64,000 bases of DNA from an uncultured Flavobacteriales bacterium (GTDB lineage: Bacteria; Bacteroidota; Bacteroidia; Palsa-965): assembly GCA_937974275.1 (NCBI GenBank), contig CALJIF010000039.1, positions 43,840-107,839 of the forward strand, in the 5' to 3' direction. The position numbers and the translations under genes were made by a program. Positions 33,701-40,780 of the stretch are shown here, one piece after another. Position 1 is the first letter of the stretch. Every line of letters begins with the position of its first letter. A model generated the notes under the pieces. The model searched no databases and was not told where the DNA came from. It saw nothing but the letters and a program-made list of their open reading frames with translations.

Positions 33701-34387
33701 CTAATCGCGGTTACGATCAATTTCATAGTACCATCCGATGGTCAAAAAATCACGCCCCGTCTCATCGTTGATGCGATAGTCGAATTGGTGCAGGTAGCCT
33801 ATTTGAACGGTAGTATGTTGTCCTGCTTTGTAGGCTAGCGCAACCTGACTTCTGTTACGTTCGAAGTAGGGTTCACGATTGGTGAAAAAGATTTCGTTGT
33901 TGGCGGTAATCTGAAATTTGGAAGGTGTGTTGTCGCGTTTCAAAAAGGTATAAGAAGCACCTACACGATAACGAAAACGATTGCGGTATCCTGCGGAAGT
34001 GAAACGCAATTCTGCACGATAACGTTGTTCAATGCGAATTCTTCCGATCGTTTGATTGAGCAGCACTTGCGGCCAGAGACGAAATTCGTCGTTGTTTTTT
34101 GGTGTAATAAAATTTCCTCCTTCACGATAGGTTTGATAAGAACCGGCAGCTAAAGTGAACTGCAGCTGTTTGTTATAGCGATAATTAATCCCGCCTTTAT
34201 ACTCGTAATAATGGAAATGATCGTAAAATTTTAAAGAACGTAATTGTGCTTCACCGAATGCGCTCCACGCCGTGTCGTGATTATATTTGATATTGATGAT
34301 ATTCCACGATCCGAGATCGGGCAATTGTGCGTAAAGCCTCACTGCTCCAACTATTAACGCTCCTATAGCAACAAGCCAACGTTTCAT
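33701..34387 (-). CDS. DUF2490 outer-membrane-type beta protein
   Basis: The 228-residue protein has a signal peptide (MKRWLVAIGALIVGAVRLYA-Q). A run of alternating strands follows, with WSAFGEAQLRSLKFYDHFHYYEY, RIEQRYRAELRF and QVALAYKAGQHTTVQIGYLHQ. The Trp-rich start and the ExRxR strands are the DUF2490 signature. These are predicted outer-membrane barrels of unknown function. The gene is one base from the stop of the MscS-like gene upstream, suggesting co-expression. Confidence 0.83.
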   Translation of the reverse strand: MKRWLVAIGALIVGAVRLYAQLPDLGSWNIINIKYNHDTAWSAFGEAQLRSLKFYDHFHYYEYKGGINYRYNKQLQFTLAAGSYQTYREGGNFITPKNNDEFRLWPQVLLNQTIGRIRIEQRYRAELRFTSAGYRNRFRYRVGASYTFLKRDNTPSKFQITANNEIFFTNREPYFERNRSQVALAYKAGQHTTVQIGYLHQFDYRINDETGRDFLTIGWYYEIDRNRD

Positions 34388-34388
34388 G

Positions 34389-34901
34389 TTACTTTGGTTT
34401 TACTTCATCTTTGCTGATGATGTAAAAGGAAGTTTTAAGCAAAACAGCGTTAGGTATAGTGAGTGTTCCGCGATGTGAAGTTTTGATGAAAAGAAAAAAG
34501 TAGGTGATGTCAATGAGTTCTCCTTCCACTTCCGTTCCCTCATGCAATACACAAATGGTATCGCCCACTTTTACCGGGTGCTGAAAGAACAAAATCAAAC
34601 ACGCTGTGATGTTTGAAAGAATGGACATTTCCGCAAATAAGGCCACGCCGAAAACTGTAAGTAAAGAACTGGCGACAACAAGAATGTGATCTTGTTTTAC
34701 GCTCCAAATCGCAACAATAATTATTGTTAACACAACGAACAAGATGAGATTGAGTAAACGAGTAACGTCTTTCCTTTCGTTGTTTTTTAATAACGACTTC
34801 ACCACTGTGATACGCACAAAATACTGTGTTGTAAAGCGAAGTATTAGAAATACCAGAAATGCTATTCCGGTTTCGATTAACTGAATTTTGTAGGAGCTCA
34901 T
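34389..34901 (-). CDS. Short MscS-type mechanosensitive channel protein
   Basis: The 170-residue protein has three hydrophobic segments and the conserved pore-to-beta region VVASSLLTVFGVALFAEMSILSN followed by FFQHPVKVGDTICVL and ELIDITYFFLFIKTSHRGTLTIPN. It ends after the beta domain and lacks the C-terminal alpha/beta vestibule domain of E. coli MscS (286 residues). Short MscS-domain proteins of this kind occur in Bacteroidota. Channel function under osmotic downshock is probable but not shown. Confidence 0.85.
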   Translation of the reverse strand: MSSYKIQLIETGIAFLVFLILRFTTQYFVRITVVKSLLKNNERKDVTRLLNLILFVVLTIIIVAIWSVKQDHILVVASSLLTVFGVALFAEMSILSNITACLILFFQHPVKVGDTICVLHEGTEVEGELIDITYFFLFIKTSHRGTLTIPNAVLLKTSFYIISKDEVKPK

Positions 34902-35028
34902 ACCGGTTCAGAATATAGTGCGAATGCTATTCAGTTCGATGTTCATTAGTTCAGAACAAATGTATTCATGAATTGAATTTAACCATCCCAATTAACAATT
35001 TTATTGAGGAATATCTTTCAGTCAAGAC

Positions 35029-35799
35029 TCACTTTAACCGTAACAGTTTACCTTTTCGCTTTACAATGTTTTTATAATCCCATTGTATGATTGCTGCTTT
35101 TTTCAGACAGCGCTTAAGCATAGTAGCGTTAATTTCCTTAGAGTGTGCGTAAAATATGGAAGCGTCTTTAAATTTGCCACCACGCACATTCAGCTCTTCC
35201 TCTTCAAAATCGACACCACTCCAAAACATGAGTCGCATTCCGCGTTTTTGTACGCTATAACCTACAATCGGATTATCATCAATAAACCAAACAGGGTGGC
35301 CATGCCAAACTTTACTCTTGGCTGATTTAAGATTGGTTTCAATTAAAGCGAATAAATTGTCTGCAATTTTTCGATATTCCGGTTGCAGTTGCTCATTATA
35401 GTGCGCAATTTCTTCGGGTAATTCTGATTTGACAGTTTTTTTGCGAGCAGGCTGCAACCCATCCTCTTCCAGTCGGAATTTTACAATTTTTCGAATGAGT
35501 GCTAGGGGCAAGGGTTTGCTTAAAGGGAATTGTATAGCGCCTTTCGATGTTTTGTAAGGAAGAAGTTCCTTTTTGAAAAATGCAATAGGCGAGGAGTGCG
35601 GATAAAATCCGATGTGATTTTTGTTCAACGCATAATACACCAATACTTTGTTTTGTTTGAAAGCCGGCATGCCGTAACTGATCACTTCCGTGGCATTGGG
35701 TGCTGCTTTCCGAATACATTCCCGGAGTTGTTGTAATAATTGCTGTTCTCCGGTTGGCACAGCTGCATGGTATTCGTCAATGGATTGAATTTTTTTCAT
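35029..35799 (-). CDS. Tandem DUF1801 protein
   Basis: The 256-residue protein contains two related domains. The first (residues 1-115, IDEYHAAVPTGEQQLLQQLR, ISYGMPAFKQNKVLVYYA, HIGFYPHSSPI) is the iron-chaperone-like DUF1801 type. The second (about 130-256, VWHGHPVWFIDDNPIVGYS, MRLMFWSGVDFEEEEL) is a diverged DUF1801 domain. They are joined by a basic linker (ARKKTVKSELP). The family shares a fold with frataxin/Fra but its function is largely unknown. A further single DUF1801 gene lies at 37744-38229. Confidence 0.85.
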   Translation of the reverse strand: MKKIQSIDEYHAAVPTGEQQLLQQLRECIRKAAPNATEVISYGMPAFKQNKVLVYYALNKNHIGFYPHSSPIAFFKKELLPYKTSKGAIQFPLSKPLPLALIRKIVKFRLEEDGLQPARKKTVKSELPEEIAHYNEQLQPEYRKIADNLFALIETNLKSAKSKVWHGHPVWFIDDNPIVGYSVQKRGMRLMFWSGVDFEEEELNVRGGKFKDASIFYAHSKEINATMLKRCLKKAAIIQWDYKNIVKRKGKLLRLK

Positions 35800-35837
35800 C
35801 CTTACTTTGTTTCACGCAAGATAGAAATATTACAATG

Positions 35838-37070
35838 TTATGCAGTAGCGTTTCGTTTCGCGCTCGGCATACGAATCTGAATGATCAGTGCAGATACAAT
35901 GGTTAATGCACCGATGAAATAAATTGCATATTGAACACCTAACGCATCCGCGATAATTCCTGAAAGTATTGCCCCGAAAGCATAACCTAAGTCGCGCCAT
36001 AAGCGGAATGTTCCAACACTTTCGGCGCGTTGAGCAGGAGTGGTTGCTTGCGCAATAGTTGCTAAAAATGTCGGATATACCAACGCTGTTCCCAAACCTA
36101 GCATTGCGGAAACGACTATTAATACGGCATAATTGTGTGTAAATGGTAGTGCTATAATGGCAATTCCTTGCGCCAACATTCCCCAGAACAGCATTGCTTT
36201 TTTTGAAAAATGATCGGCCATTTTTCCCGTGAACAATTGCGCTATTCCCCACACCGACGGATAGATAGCTGTTACAATACCAATCTGTTCGAAGTTGAAA
36301 TGAAGTGTTGCCAGCACGACAGGAAGTAATCCCCAGATCATGCCATCGTTCAGGTTGTTGATCAATCCGGCTTGTGTTACCGAGCTCAATGTTTTGTCGG
36401 TGAAAGTAGTTTCCAAGAATACATTATTCAACTTGCGTGCATTGCCGGTGCTGTTCTCTTGTTGCACAAAGGTTTGTGTGTCTTTGATCCACAACAACGT
36501 AATGAGGAATCCCAATACAACTAAAATAATTCCGATGTAAAAAGGATACGGTGTTACGCCGTACACTTGCGCAATGTAACCCGTAAAAAAGGCCGTAACA
36601 CCAACAGCGAGATAACCGGCGAATTCATTGAGTCCCATGGCGAAACCACGATCTTTTTCGCCTACCAAATCCATTTTCATTACCACTGTGCTGCTCCACG
36701 TAAAGCCCTGACTAATTCCGAGGAGAATATTTGCTGCAATTACCCAGCTCCAATCAGGAGCAAGTATTAAAAGGATGGGAACCGGCAATGTAACCAGCCA
36801 GCCGAAAAGTAAAAGTTTTCTGCGACCGAATCGGTTGGCTAAACGTCCAGTGTAGTAATTGGCTATCGCTTTCGTAATTCCGAATGCGGTAATGAAACTG
36901 AGGATTGCGGTTTTGGAAGCTATGCCGAATTCTTGTTCTGCAAGTTTGGGAATAATGGTGCGTTCTATCCCGACCATGCCACCAACAAAGGCGTTGACGA
37001 GTACCAACAAGGAAAACTGTTTCCAATTTTCCCGAAGTCCGAGTTGTACTTCGTGAGTTGCCTGTGCCAT
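35838..37070 (-). CDS. Major facilitator superfamily transporter
   Basis: The 410-residue protein has twelve predicted membrane helices. The MFS loop 2-3 signature is seen as GRLANRFGRRKLLLFGW near residue 75, and the corresponding segment in the second half is GKMADHFSKKAMLFWG. A charged N-terminus precedes helix 1. The substrate is unknown. It lies 65 bp downstream of a Crp/Fnr-type regulator gene on the same strand, separated by a perfect inverted repeat next to its start codon, so it may be that regulator's target. Confidence 0.92.
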   Translation of the reverse strand: MAQATHEVQLGLRENWKQFSLLVLVNAFVGGMVGIERTIIPKLAEQEFGIASKTAILSFITAFGITKAIANYYTGRLANRFGRRKLLLFGWLVTLPVPILLILAPDWSWVIAANILLGISQGFTWSSTVVMKMDLVGEKDRGFAMGLNEFAGYLAVGVTAFFTGYIAQVYGVTPYPFYIGIILVVLGFLITLLWIKDTQTFVQQENSTGNARKLNNVFLETTFTDKTLSSVTQAGLINNLNDGMIWGLLPVVLATLHFNFEQIGIVTAIYPSVWGIAQLFTGKMADHFSKKAMLFWGMLAQGIAIIALPFTHNYAVLIVVSAMLGLGTALVYPTFLATIAQATTPAQRAESVGTFRLWRDLGYAFGAILSGIIADALGVQYAIYFIGALTIVSALIIQIRMPSAKRNATA

Positions 37071-37071
37071 G

Positions 37072-37124
37072 TTGTAAAATGTTTACACAAAATTCGCGGG
37101 AGCGAACCCGAAAACATTTTACAA
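37072..37124. promoter_or_regulatory. 13-bp perfect inverted repeat abutting the MFS start codon
   Basis: TTGTAAAATGTTT (37072-37084) and AAACATTTTACAA (37112-37124) are exact complements separated by 27 bases, which contain a second small dyad TTCGC/GCGAA. The left arm begins one base from the MFS start codon. It could be an operator or an RNA hairpin that covers the ribosome-binding region. Confidence 0.6.
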
Positions 37125-37135
37125 ATGATAAATAA

Positions 37136-37696
37136 TCAGGAAAGGTCGGCGCGGATACGGCTGAGCGAGACCTGCGTTATGCCTAAATATGAAGCGATGT
37201 ATTTTAGCGGAATATGTTGCACGTATTGAGTGCTTTTCAATAGTTCCAGGTACCGTTCTTTTGCTGTATGAAATTGTAAACTTTCGATACGTTTAATTGT
37301 GTTTACATATTCCTGTTCGAAAAGTATGCGGAATAAACGTTCGATGTCATGATGTTGATCGTATAGTTTAAATAAAGCAAGTGAATCGATCGCATAAAGT
37401 TCTGTGTCGGTAATTGCCTGAATGCCTTTGGATGTAGGTTTTCCGGTGAACAAACTTTCTGCTCGAACGATGAGTTCTTGAGGAAAAGAAAAATGTTCCG
37501 TGATGTCGTTACCGTCTTTCCAATAAAAAATTCGTGCACAACCTGATTTTACGATGTATAACGTACGACAAGTGCTTCCAATTTCCTGAATGATGTCATT
37601 TTTGCGATACGAGCGTGTGGTAATGAGTGCTTCGAGCGCGTCTTGTGCTGTCGGACTCAGCGGAACAATCGTTTGGAAATATGAAACTAAATCCAT
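37136..37696 (-). CDS. Crp/Fnr-family transcriptional regulator
   Basis: The 186-residue protein has an N-terminal cyclic-nucleotide-binding-like beta roll (IIQEIGSTCRTLYIVKSGCARIF, then ITEHFSFPQELIVRAESLF). A long helix leads to a C-terminal winged helix (IPLKYIASYLGITQVSLSRIR). No cysteine set for an Fnr-type iron-sulfur cluster is visible, and the phosphate-binding cassette of cAMP-binding Crp is not obvious, so the effector is unknown. It precedes the MFS gene. Confidence 0.9.
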   Translation of the reverse strand: MDLVSYFQTIVPLSPTAQDALEALITTRSYRKNDIIQEIGSTCRTLYIVKSGCARIFYWKDGNDITEHFSFPQELIVRAESLFTGKPTSKGIQAITDTELYAIDSLALFKLYDQHHDIERLFRILFEQEYVNTIKRIESLQFHTAKERYLELLKSTQYVQHIPLKYIASYLGITQVSLSRIRADLS

Positions 37697-37743
37697 TGTA
37701 CGATGTTATGTGTTGTAGGTAGTTTATGTTGAACTAACATCGC

Positions 37744-38229
37744 TTACTTCCCCAACTTTTTCGCCGCTTTTGTTTTCGGATTGTACAGTGCTTCATACGT
37801 CTCAATCCATTGCTTCACACTCATCTTTTTCATCAGCTTGCCGATCAGTTCGAAGGGAATGTCTTCCGGTTTTTTAAAGCGAATACAACTTTTTCCCATG
37901 TCCAATTTTTGTTGGGAGTATTTGGGATATTCATTCACGAACCAATCCAACAATTCCGGCTTCGCATAAATACCCATGTGGTAAAAGTTGATGGAATTTT
38001 TTTGAGAAGCAATACCTGCAAATGGCAGTGGTTCCGAAGGTTTGCAGTGATAGCCTGCAGGATAAATGGAATGGGGTACGACATATCCTAAACCACCGTA
38101 ACTCATGCCCGGCTCAAATCCTTTCGGTAAATTTTTTGTAATTACTTCATGCAATTGACGAAATGCCGCAGCACGTTCAGTAGGTACATTTTTCAAAATT
38201 TGTTCTACAGTGGTTCCGTTTGCTTTCAT
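37744..38229 (-). CDS. DUF1801 domain protein
   Basis: The 161-residue protein matches DUF1801: VEQILKNVPTERAAAFRQLHEVI at the start, GMSYGGLGYVVP in the middle, then NSINFYHMGIYAKPELLDWFV and GKSCIRFKKPEDIPFELIGKL. The family has a frataxin-like fold and is frequently encoded near stress genes. No enzymatic residues are evident. The gene lies 47 bp upstream of the Crp/Fnr gene on the same strand. Confidence 0.85.
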   Translation of the reverse strand: MKANGTTVEQILKNVPTERAAAFRQLHEVITKNLPKGFEPGMSYGGLGYVVPHSIYPAGYHCKPSEPLPFAGIASQKNSINFYHMGIYAKPELLDWFVNEYPKYSQQKLDMGKSCIRFKKPEDIPFELIGKLMKKMSVKQWIETYEALYNPKTKAAKKLGK

Positions 38230-38248
38230 GGAGGACGGGATATTTTAA

Positions 38249-38890
38249 TTATTTATTTTTTACACAACGAACCGAAATGCCCGCAGATTTCTGCATAAAA
38301 TCTTTGCCCAACATGGTGTTGTTATAATACAAATGTCGGCAAAACGCCTGTTTCTCATTGTAGCTTTCGCTGCTCCAGTAATACGCTATGTCGCCCGCAT
38401 CGCTGCAAGGTTCGTATTTGCTTCGCATACCCGATGGCACAGCATCAAAACCATTACTTTGTGTGCCGTTACCGTTTTTGTTCCATCCTGAGGAACTTTT
38501 TAGCACTAATCCTGCTTTCTTTTTTCCTCCGCAGAATTGTTCCAGTTGCAACCAATCCGCGTCGGAAGGAATTCGCCAACCTTTCGGAGCCAATCCTCGC
38601 GGGTCGTTCACTGCATACCAATTATACAGTTTTCCGTATGTTTTTGGATCGGCGTCGTCGACCGAATAATAGCACCAGGCCGGTTCACCTTTTTCATTCG
38701 CTTCTATCCATTGATAATCGTTTACGACTTGAGGAATGTGATCGCCATTGCTGAACGTGTCTGTATCCAGGTTAACGCTCATCCAAATTTGATCTCCGAT
38801 TACTACTTCTTTTAACGAGATTGTTGCGACGGGCTGCAGAACGAAACATGCAAACAACAGTGGCAGTAGGAAGGAAGCAATTGAACTCAT
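38249..38890 (-). CDS. Secreted FISUMP-domain protein
   Basis: The 213-residue protein has a hydrophobic N-terminal signal (MSSIASFLLPLLFACFVLQPVATIS). It carries a full Fibrobacter succinogenes major paralogous domain: IGDQIWMSVNLDTDTFSNGD, YGKLYNWYAVNDPRGLAPKGWRIPSDADW, YYWSSESYNEKQAFCRHLYY and the closing GISVRCVKN. These extracellular modules of the C-type-lectin-like group are common in Bacteroidota; their ligands are mostly unknown. No T9SS tail is present, so it is probably periplasmic or attached in another way. Confidence 0.87.
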   Translation of the reverse strand: MSSIASFLLPLLFACFVLQPVATISLKEVVIGDQIWMSVNLDTDTFSNGDHIPQVVNDYQWIEANEKGEPAWCYYSVDDADPKTYGKLYNWYAVNDPRGLAPKGWRIPSDADWLQLEQFCGGKKKAGLVLKSSSGWNKNGNGTQSNGFDAVPSGMRSKYEPCSDAGDIAYYWSSESYNEKQAFCRHLYYNNTMLGKDFMQKSAGISVRCVKNK

Positions 38891-38948
38891 GATGGGAAAT
38901 TACGGAATATTTGGGGTGTGGTGTTTAAAACTGTGTAGCTCGTGTTTG

Positions 38949-39602
38949 TCACTTGGTACATACCTTTTTTGCCGGGTAAATTTTACCATACACCCATGTC
39001 CCATATTGTCCTTCAAAGTACAAAGTGCAGAAATCAATGGATTTATCCTTTTGCGGTTTTTGATCAAAAAAACTTTTGGCAACGTTTAGATGAGCTTCTT
39101 GATTGATGCATCCAAATATTAGGGGAATTATAAATACGGTTTTACCGTTGAAGTATTTTGAATCAGCAGAATAGTATTTACAGCCTTGAGTAAGCACTTG
39201 TTCTAAATACTTGGTGGAATCTCCCAACATTTCACATTCACTTTGCTCTATGTATTGTTTCGCTTCAAACAGAAGGTAGATCGTTTCGCCCTTCCCATTA
39301 ATCCAGTTTACCAACAGGTCAGCTCTACCAACAGGTGTTTTATCAAGGTCATTGTAAACCAAATATTCTTGCAGCGTTGCGGCAGTTTCGGGAAAGGCAC
39401 GAATAATGGCATTACTGAATACACCAACCCATGCTGTTTCATTTAATTCAAATAAGTAATGCCATTCGTTATAATTATAAATTGTTCTGCGCAGCTTTTC
39501 TAATTCAATTTGTAGGTATTGCAGTGTTCTATTAAAAAAGACATCAAGTTGATATTCGTTTAATTGTTCTTGTGAAGCGTATGATTGGTGTTGGATCAGC
39601 AT
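38949..39602 (-). CDS. Unrecognised protein with a PD-(D/E)XK-like motif
   Basis: I do not recognise a named family for this 217-residue soluble protein. The stretch VGRADLLVNWINGKGETIYLLFEAKQ (residues about 92-117) gives an Asp followed, after a hydrophobic strand, by ExK within FEAK, the layout of a PD-(D/E)XK nuclease core. A conserved-looking upstream acidic helix (NEWHYLFELNETAWVG) could supply another ligand. It lies 105 bp downstream of an AbiJ-type gene on the same strand, in a locally AT-rich stretch. A DNA-acting role in defence is possible but unproven. Confidence 0.6.
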   Translation of the reverse strand: MLIQHQSYASQEQLNEYQLDVFFNRTLQYLQIELEKLRRTIYNYNEWHYLFELNETAWVGVFSNAIIRAFPETAATLQEYLVYNDLDKTPVGRADLLVNWINGKGETIYLLFEAKQYIEQSECEMLGDSTKYLEQVLTQGCKYYSADSKYFNGKTVFIIPLIFGCINQEAHLNVAKSFFDQKPQKDKSIDFCTLYFEGQYGTWVYGKIYPAKKVCTK

Positions 39603-39707
39603 GCAGAGGGAAGTGTGTAAGATGTTTTTACGTAAATATTTCTAATCCTTTTGATTAGAATCTAGTCAAATTATTTCTCTTTCTTGCTCTTAACTAACCG
39701 CAATTGA

Positions 39708-40553
39708 TTAACCAATTTTAGTCACCATGTAGTTGATAAACGCCGTACAGCTAACGAGCATAAACTTGGCATCTTCAAATTGAATATCAAGATCATCTTC
39801 TAGCAGGGCATGTCGAATGCCGCCTGCATCACTGGTATAGCCGTAAATTGCAGTAATTGCCTTTTGTAAAGCGGGATGGATCTTGTACTGTCTTTCTATA
39901 ACTTTAAGCGCATCGCCTAACGTGGCTCTATCATTTTTAGTTACTATTTTACAATAAGCCTCGACAGCTGAAATAGATTCTTTTATTGAGTTTCTATAGT
40001 TAGGATTATTTCGATCTGAGAGATCATCTATTGCTGCTTGAAGATGGTTGGAAACTGAATTCCATTGGTCTGTATTTGACAAGCAATCTTCGATTTCTTT
40101 AATTTCTTGTTCTGATGTAATTCGCGCAATACTCTCATTAATGATTCGATAACCTGAAACTTCTTTCTCAAGTGCCCAATTGCATTCTGCAGTGAATCCA
40201 ACCTTATAGATCCTGCTGTCAATTCTTGAAACTATCTCAAGTAGATCGTATATTTCATACCATGCGGCTTCAAAAAACTTATTCCTAATAATTGTAATAA
40301 AGGCGTCAGTATTGACGGTCTTATTCGAGCGCATTGGTATTTGATCAATTGGATAGTTAAAGTGGTCTTTCCAAATTAGTTTACAGACAACTTCAAAATC
40401 AGATTCAGCATAAGGCTCAGCATAATTATCTAATTTGTAAAAAAAACTATCTAACAAGGTATTCCATAGTCTGTTTCTTAGATCTTGATCCATGGAGTCT
40501 ACCTGCAGAATTGTTTTAATTGGAATCTTACCAATTTTTTGTGAAAATTTCAT
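39708..40553 (-). CDS. AbiJ_NTD4-type abortive-infection-like protein
   Basis: The ATG at 40553 gives 281 residues (MKFSQKIGKIPIKTILQVDS...); five more residues are open from a TTG. The first half matches the N-terminal domain found on AbiJ-like proteins (SMDQDLRNRLWNTLLDSFF...). The second half contains an alpha-helical HEPN-like module (SIKESISAVEAYCKIV, then GYTSDAGGIRHALLEDD and EDAKFMLVSCTAFINYM). The conserved RHALLED segment is typical of Abi-like C-terminal domains. Abortive infection through RNA cleavage or growth arrest is the likely role. Base composition is more AT-rich than that of neighbouring housekeeping genes, consistent with horizontal acquisition. Confidence 0.75.
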   Translation of the reverse strand: MKFSQKIGKIPIKTILQVDSMDQDLRNRLWNTLLDSFFYKLDNYAEPYAESDFEVVCKLIWKDHFNYPIDQIPMRSNKTVNTDAFITIIRNKFFEAAWYEIYDLLEIVSRIDSRIYKVGFTAECNWALEKEVSGYRIINESIARITSEQEIKEIEDCLSNTDQWNSVSNHLQAAIDDLSDRNNPNYRNSIKESISAVEAYCKIVTKNDRATLGDALKVIERQYKIHPALQKAITAIYGYTSDAGGIRHALLEDDLDIQFEDAKFMLVSCTAFINYMVTKIG

Positions 40554-40734
40554 TTTTCTATTTTTCAAGTATTTTGTCCGTTTACTGTAATTGCTACATT
40601 GGTGTTACTGTTTTGCGCACTATTCCTTCAATAATTTCACTAATGAACCAAATTACCACCATTTATTGCCATTTTCCAAAATCGTATTCGAATCCTATTC
40701 GCAAAATTCCAGCAACCCCAAACTACCACGCAAA

Positions 40735-40761
40735 AAAAACGCCCCATTACGGAGCGTTTTT
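40735..40761 (-). terminator. Intrinsic terminator of the pyrophosphatase-YceI gene
   Basis: The stem AAAAACGC-CC / GG-GCGTTTTT (one internal mismatch) has a 5-nt loop. The T-run on the minus strand lies downstream of the gene end at 40781. Confidence 0.85.
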
Positions 40762-40780
40762 CGTTTGTGTGTGGAACGGG

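Noticed and set aside
40569..40734. Possible additional small gene or RNA upstream of the AbiJ-like gene
   Set aside because: Only short frames and no stable structure apart from the pyrophosphatase terminator. It is best read as the AbiJ-like gene's promoter region.
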